Assembly (NCBI GenBank): GCA_964650085.1
Contig: CAZYSE010000003.1
Location: forward strand, 1-47,362
Source: KLAP211 sp964650085
GTDB lineage: Bacteria > Patescibacteriota > Dojkabacteria > J137
DNA: 47,362 nucleotides
Reading direction: 5' to 3'
Below are positions 46,225 through 47,362 of the stretch, piece by piece; within the stretch, counting starts at the first letter, position 1; each line of letters opens with the position of its first letter. The notes beneath the pieces were generated by a model. The model saw nothing but the letters and a program-made list of their open reading frames with translations. It did not search any database and was not told where the DNA came from. The position numbers and the translations under genes are program-made.

Positions 46225-47362
46225 AAGTTACAGAATTTTTTTACCCAAGGAGTAGAGTCTATTTCATTTCCAGCGAAATATTCATTAGAAACCGCATCAC
46301 TACTTATAATAGCAAAATGTAAGTGTGCATTGTTGACACTAAAGCATCCATCCGTGTTTTCTGCACGCACACTCCATGGTTCCCAATTCTTATCGCCGTA
46401 CTTGGTGTTTTGAGAATAGTTAGTCTCAACCCCAAGTTTACCATCATAAATTGTTGCTAGGGTTTGACCCTTTGCAACTCTTTGACCCTCATTTACCTTT
46501 AAGCCTTCAACATGAACAAACCTCCAAAGCCTTCCTAAATCATCCAGCATATGTATTACAAATCCACCATCATAGTAACTTTCGGATTGATCAGGTAATT
46601 TTATGAAACCACAAATGGAACCGACAGGTATATAAGCGTTTAGTGTTTCAACGGGGTCTCTGATTTCAATTATTGTACCGTTTATTGGAGCTACAACAGT
46701 TTGACCAGGAGCAGTGATGTCAGTTGGCATTTGCTGATACTGGTTATAGATATTACTCTTGGAATGAGAGAAACCACACGTCCCAAAAGCATTGCAACCT
46801 TGAGAATTTTGGGAAATTCTTGTAGGATTTGTTACTGGACAAGCAAAATCCCCTTCTAAAATATCATCATCTGTACCCGAACCAGGTAAACAAACGGCTG
46901 GATTTTCACCTTGGTACATGTATTGAATAGGGTCTAAAGTACAAGATCCAAAAGGTTTTCCTTCTCCATAGCCATCGTAACAGTCCTCATACCTCAGTTC
47001 AAAGTGCAAGTGAGGCCCAGTTGTCCTTCCAGTTGTTCCAACGTATCCAATCACCTCCCCAGCTTTTATAGCCATTCCAGGAAATAGTCCTTGCTCAACC
47101 TTTGCCATATGCTGGTATCCTGTCCAAACATCTTTATCGGAAGTAAATTGAGTATGTTTAATAACAACAAAGTTTCCTGCTCCTTGATTGTATCCAGGAG
47201 AATCAGGTACTTGATTAGAGCCATCAGGTGGTTGCGTAGCATCGTTGCTCATCCTATCTATTATTCCATCGGCAGCAGCTACAATTGGAGTAGAAATTGC
47301 TGCAACTAGGTCAACTCCACTATGCTGATTATTTCCATGACTTTGCGAAATTAATAATGGAA
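46221..47362 (-). CDS. tandem M23 (LytM-type) peptidase, N-terminus beyond window
   Basis: The frame runs to the window edge, 36 codons beyond the ATG at 47252. The extra part contains HSGVDLVAAISTPIVAAADG, the first M23 zinc ligands (H and D). GEVIGYVGTTGRTTGPHLHF supplies the HxH. This first domain (to about 47000) looks active. A second M23-like domain follows: ITAPGQTVVAPINGTII, then NNAHLHFAII. Its HxxxD part is not evident, so it may be degenerate. M23 peptidases cut peptidoglycan cross-bridges or serve as scaffolds. It likely works with the membrane protein encoded just after it. Confidence 0.88.
   Translation of the reverse strand, partial: PLLISQSHGNNQHSGVDLVAAISTPIVAAADGIIDRMSNDATQPPDGSNQVPDSPGYNQGAGNFVVIKHTQFTSDKDVWTGYQHMAKVEQGLFPGMAIKAGEVIGYVGTTGRTTGPHLHFELRYEDCYDGYGEGKPFGSCTLDPIQYMYQGENPAVCLPGSGTDDDILEGDFACPVTNPTRISQNSQGCNAFGTCGFSHSKSNIYNQYQQMPTDITAPGQTVVAPINGTIIEIRDPVETLNAYIPVGSICGFIKLPDQSESYYDGGFVIHMLDDLGRLWRFVHVEGLKVNEGQRVAKGQTLATIYDGKLGVETNYSQNTKYGDKNWEPWSVRAENTDGCFSVNNAHLHFAIISSDAVSNEYFAGNEIDSTPWVKKFCNL

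Noticed and set aside
1..47362. UGA recoded as Gly or Trp, as in some CPR lineages
   Set aside because: Several genes end at TGA in tight ATGA overlaps (3092, 3421, 36220), Trp positions in conserved motifs are TGG, and no conserved gene is cut by an internal TGA.

Overview
The window is a 47.4 kb AT-rich stretch of a bacterial scaffold with one assembly gap (ten N at 1733-1742). It uses the standard code: TGA serves as stop and Trp is TGG. Genes are tightly packed, many are small membrane or surface proteins of no recognised family, and several junctions overlap by 4 nt. Start codons are often preceded by A/T-rich sequence rather than a strong Shine-Dalgarno, and at least one promoter lies so close to its ATG that the transcript would be nearly leaderless. 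Together with two four-helix-bundle (23S rRNA-IVP family) genes, an unusual leucyl-tRNA synthetase and a small-genome style, this suggests a Patescibacteria/CPR-type organism. That placement is an inference; no rRNA or ribosomal protein gene is present to test it.

Layout. (1) 1-4.1 kb looks accessory: a partial secreted protein, a decayed YcaQ/AlkZ-like fragment, a 1.8 kb two-gene segment bracketed by an exact 20-bp direct repeat, and a four-gene operon (HAD phosphatase, unknown, ASCH/PUA-like, unknown). (2) 4.1-13.5 kb is one long minus-strand envelope operon: FAS1-domain protein, MraY, glycosyltransferase 2, a fusion of an integral-membrane acyltransferase with a polysaccharide-deacetylase domain, an Ig-like/C39-like protease protein, and a small membrane protein. 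(3) 13.5-24.5 kb holds an HMA-DsbD-type transporter, mutS, tRNA-Asn, a GmrSD-like DUF262/DUF1524 nuclease, a SerB-like phosphatase, a YggT-family protein, a protein-kinase-fold protein and several unknowns. (4) 24.5-32.3 kb holds asnS, a four-helix-bundle gene, pheA, gatA, a lysozyme-like protein, radA and a run of small Cys-rich membrane proteins. (5) 32.4-38.3 kb holds leuS with a complete GNAT acetyltransferase inserted, a DHFR-like reductase, recX and the RNase P RNA gene rnpB. (6) 38.3-47.4 kb holds a T-box leader that appears to sense tRNA-Gly ahead of a four-helix-bundle gene and glyS, then a Gmad2-domain protein, a dCTP deaminase-like protein, a pyrophosphatase with a metallothionein-like tail, a 2H phosphoesterase, ychF and a tandem M23 peptidase.

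The signal that ordinary gene calling does not explain is a family of degenerate 7-bp-period arrays (unit roughly YAAARNC). They recur at about sixteen places from 14.5 kb to 45.5 kb, in both orientations. They lie mostly just after gene ends, sometimes fold into long hairpins (one forms the arms of the glyS-leader terminator), and also appear in frame inside the termini or linkers of PheA, GatA, GlyRS and possibly LeuRS. Other items worth a second look are the LeuRS-GNAT fusion, the short T-box leader, the 11-Cys pyrophosphatase tail, the acyltransferase-deacetylase fusion, the Cys-rich small membrane protein cassette, and two single-base homopolymer frameshifts (YcaQ-like fragment and mraY).
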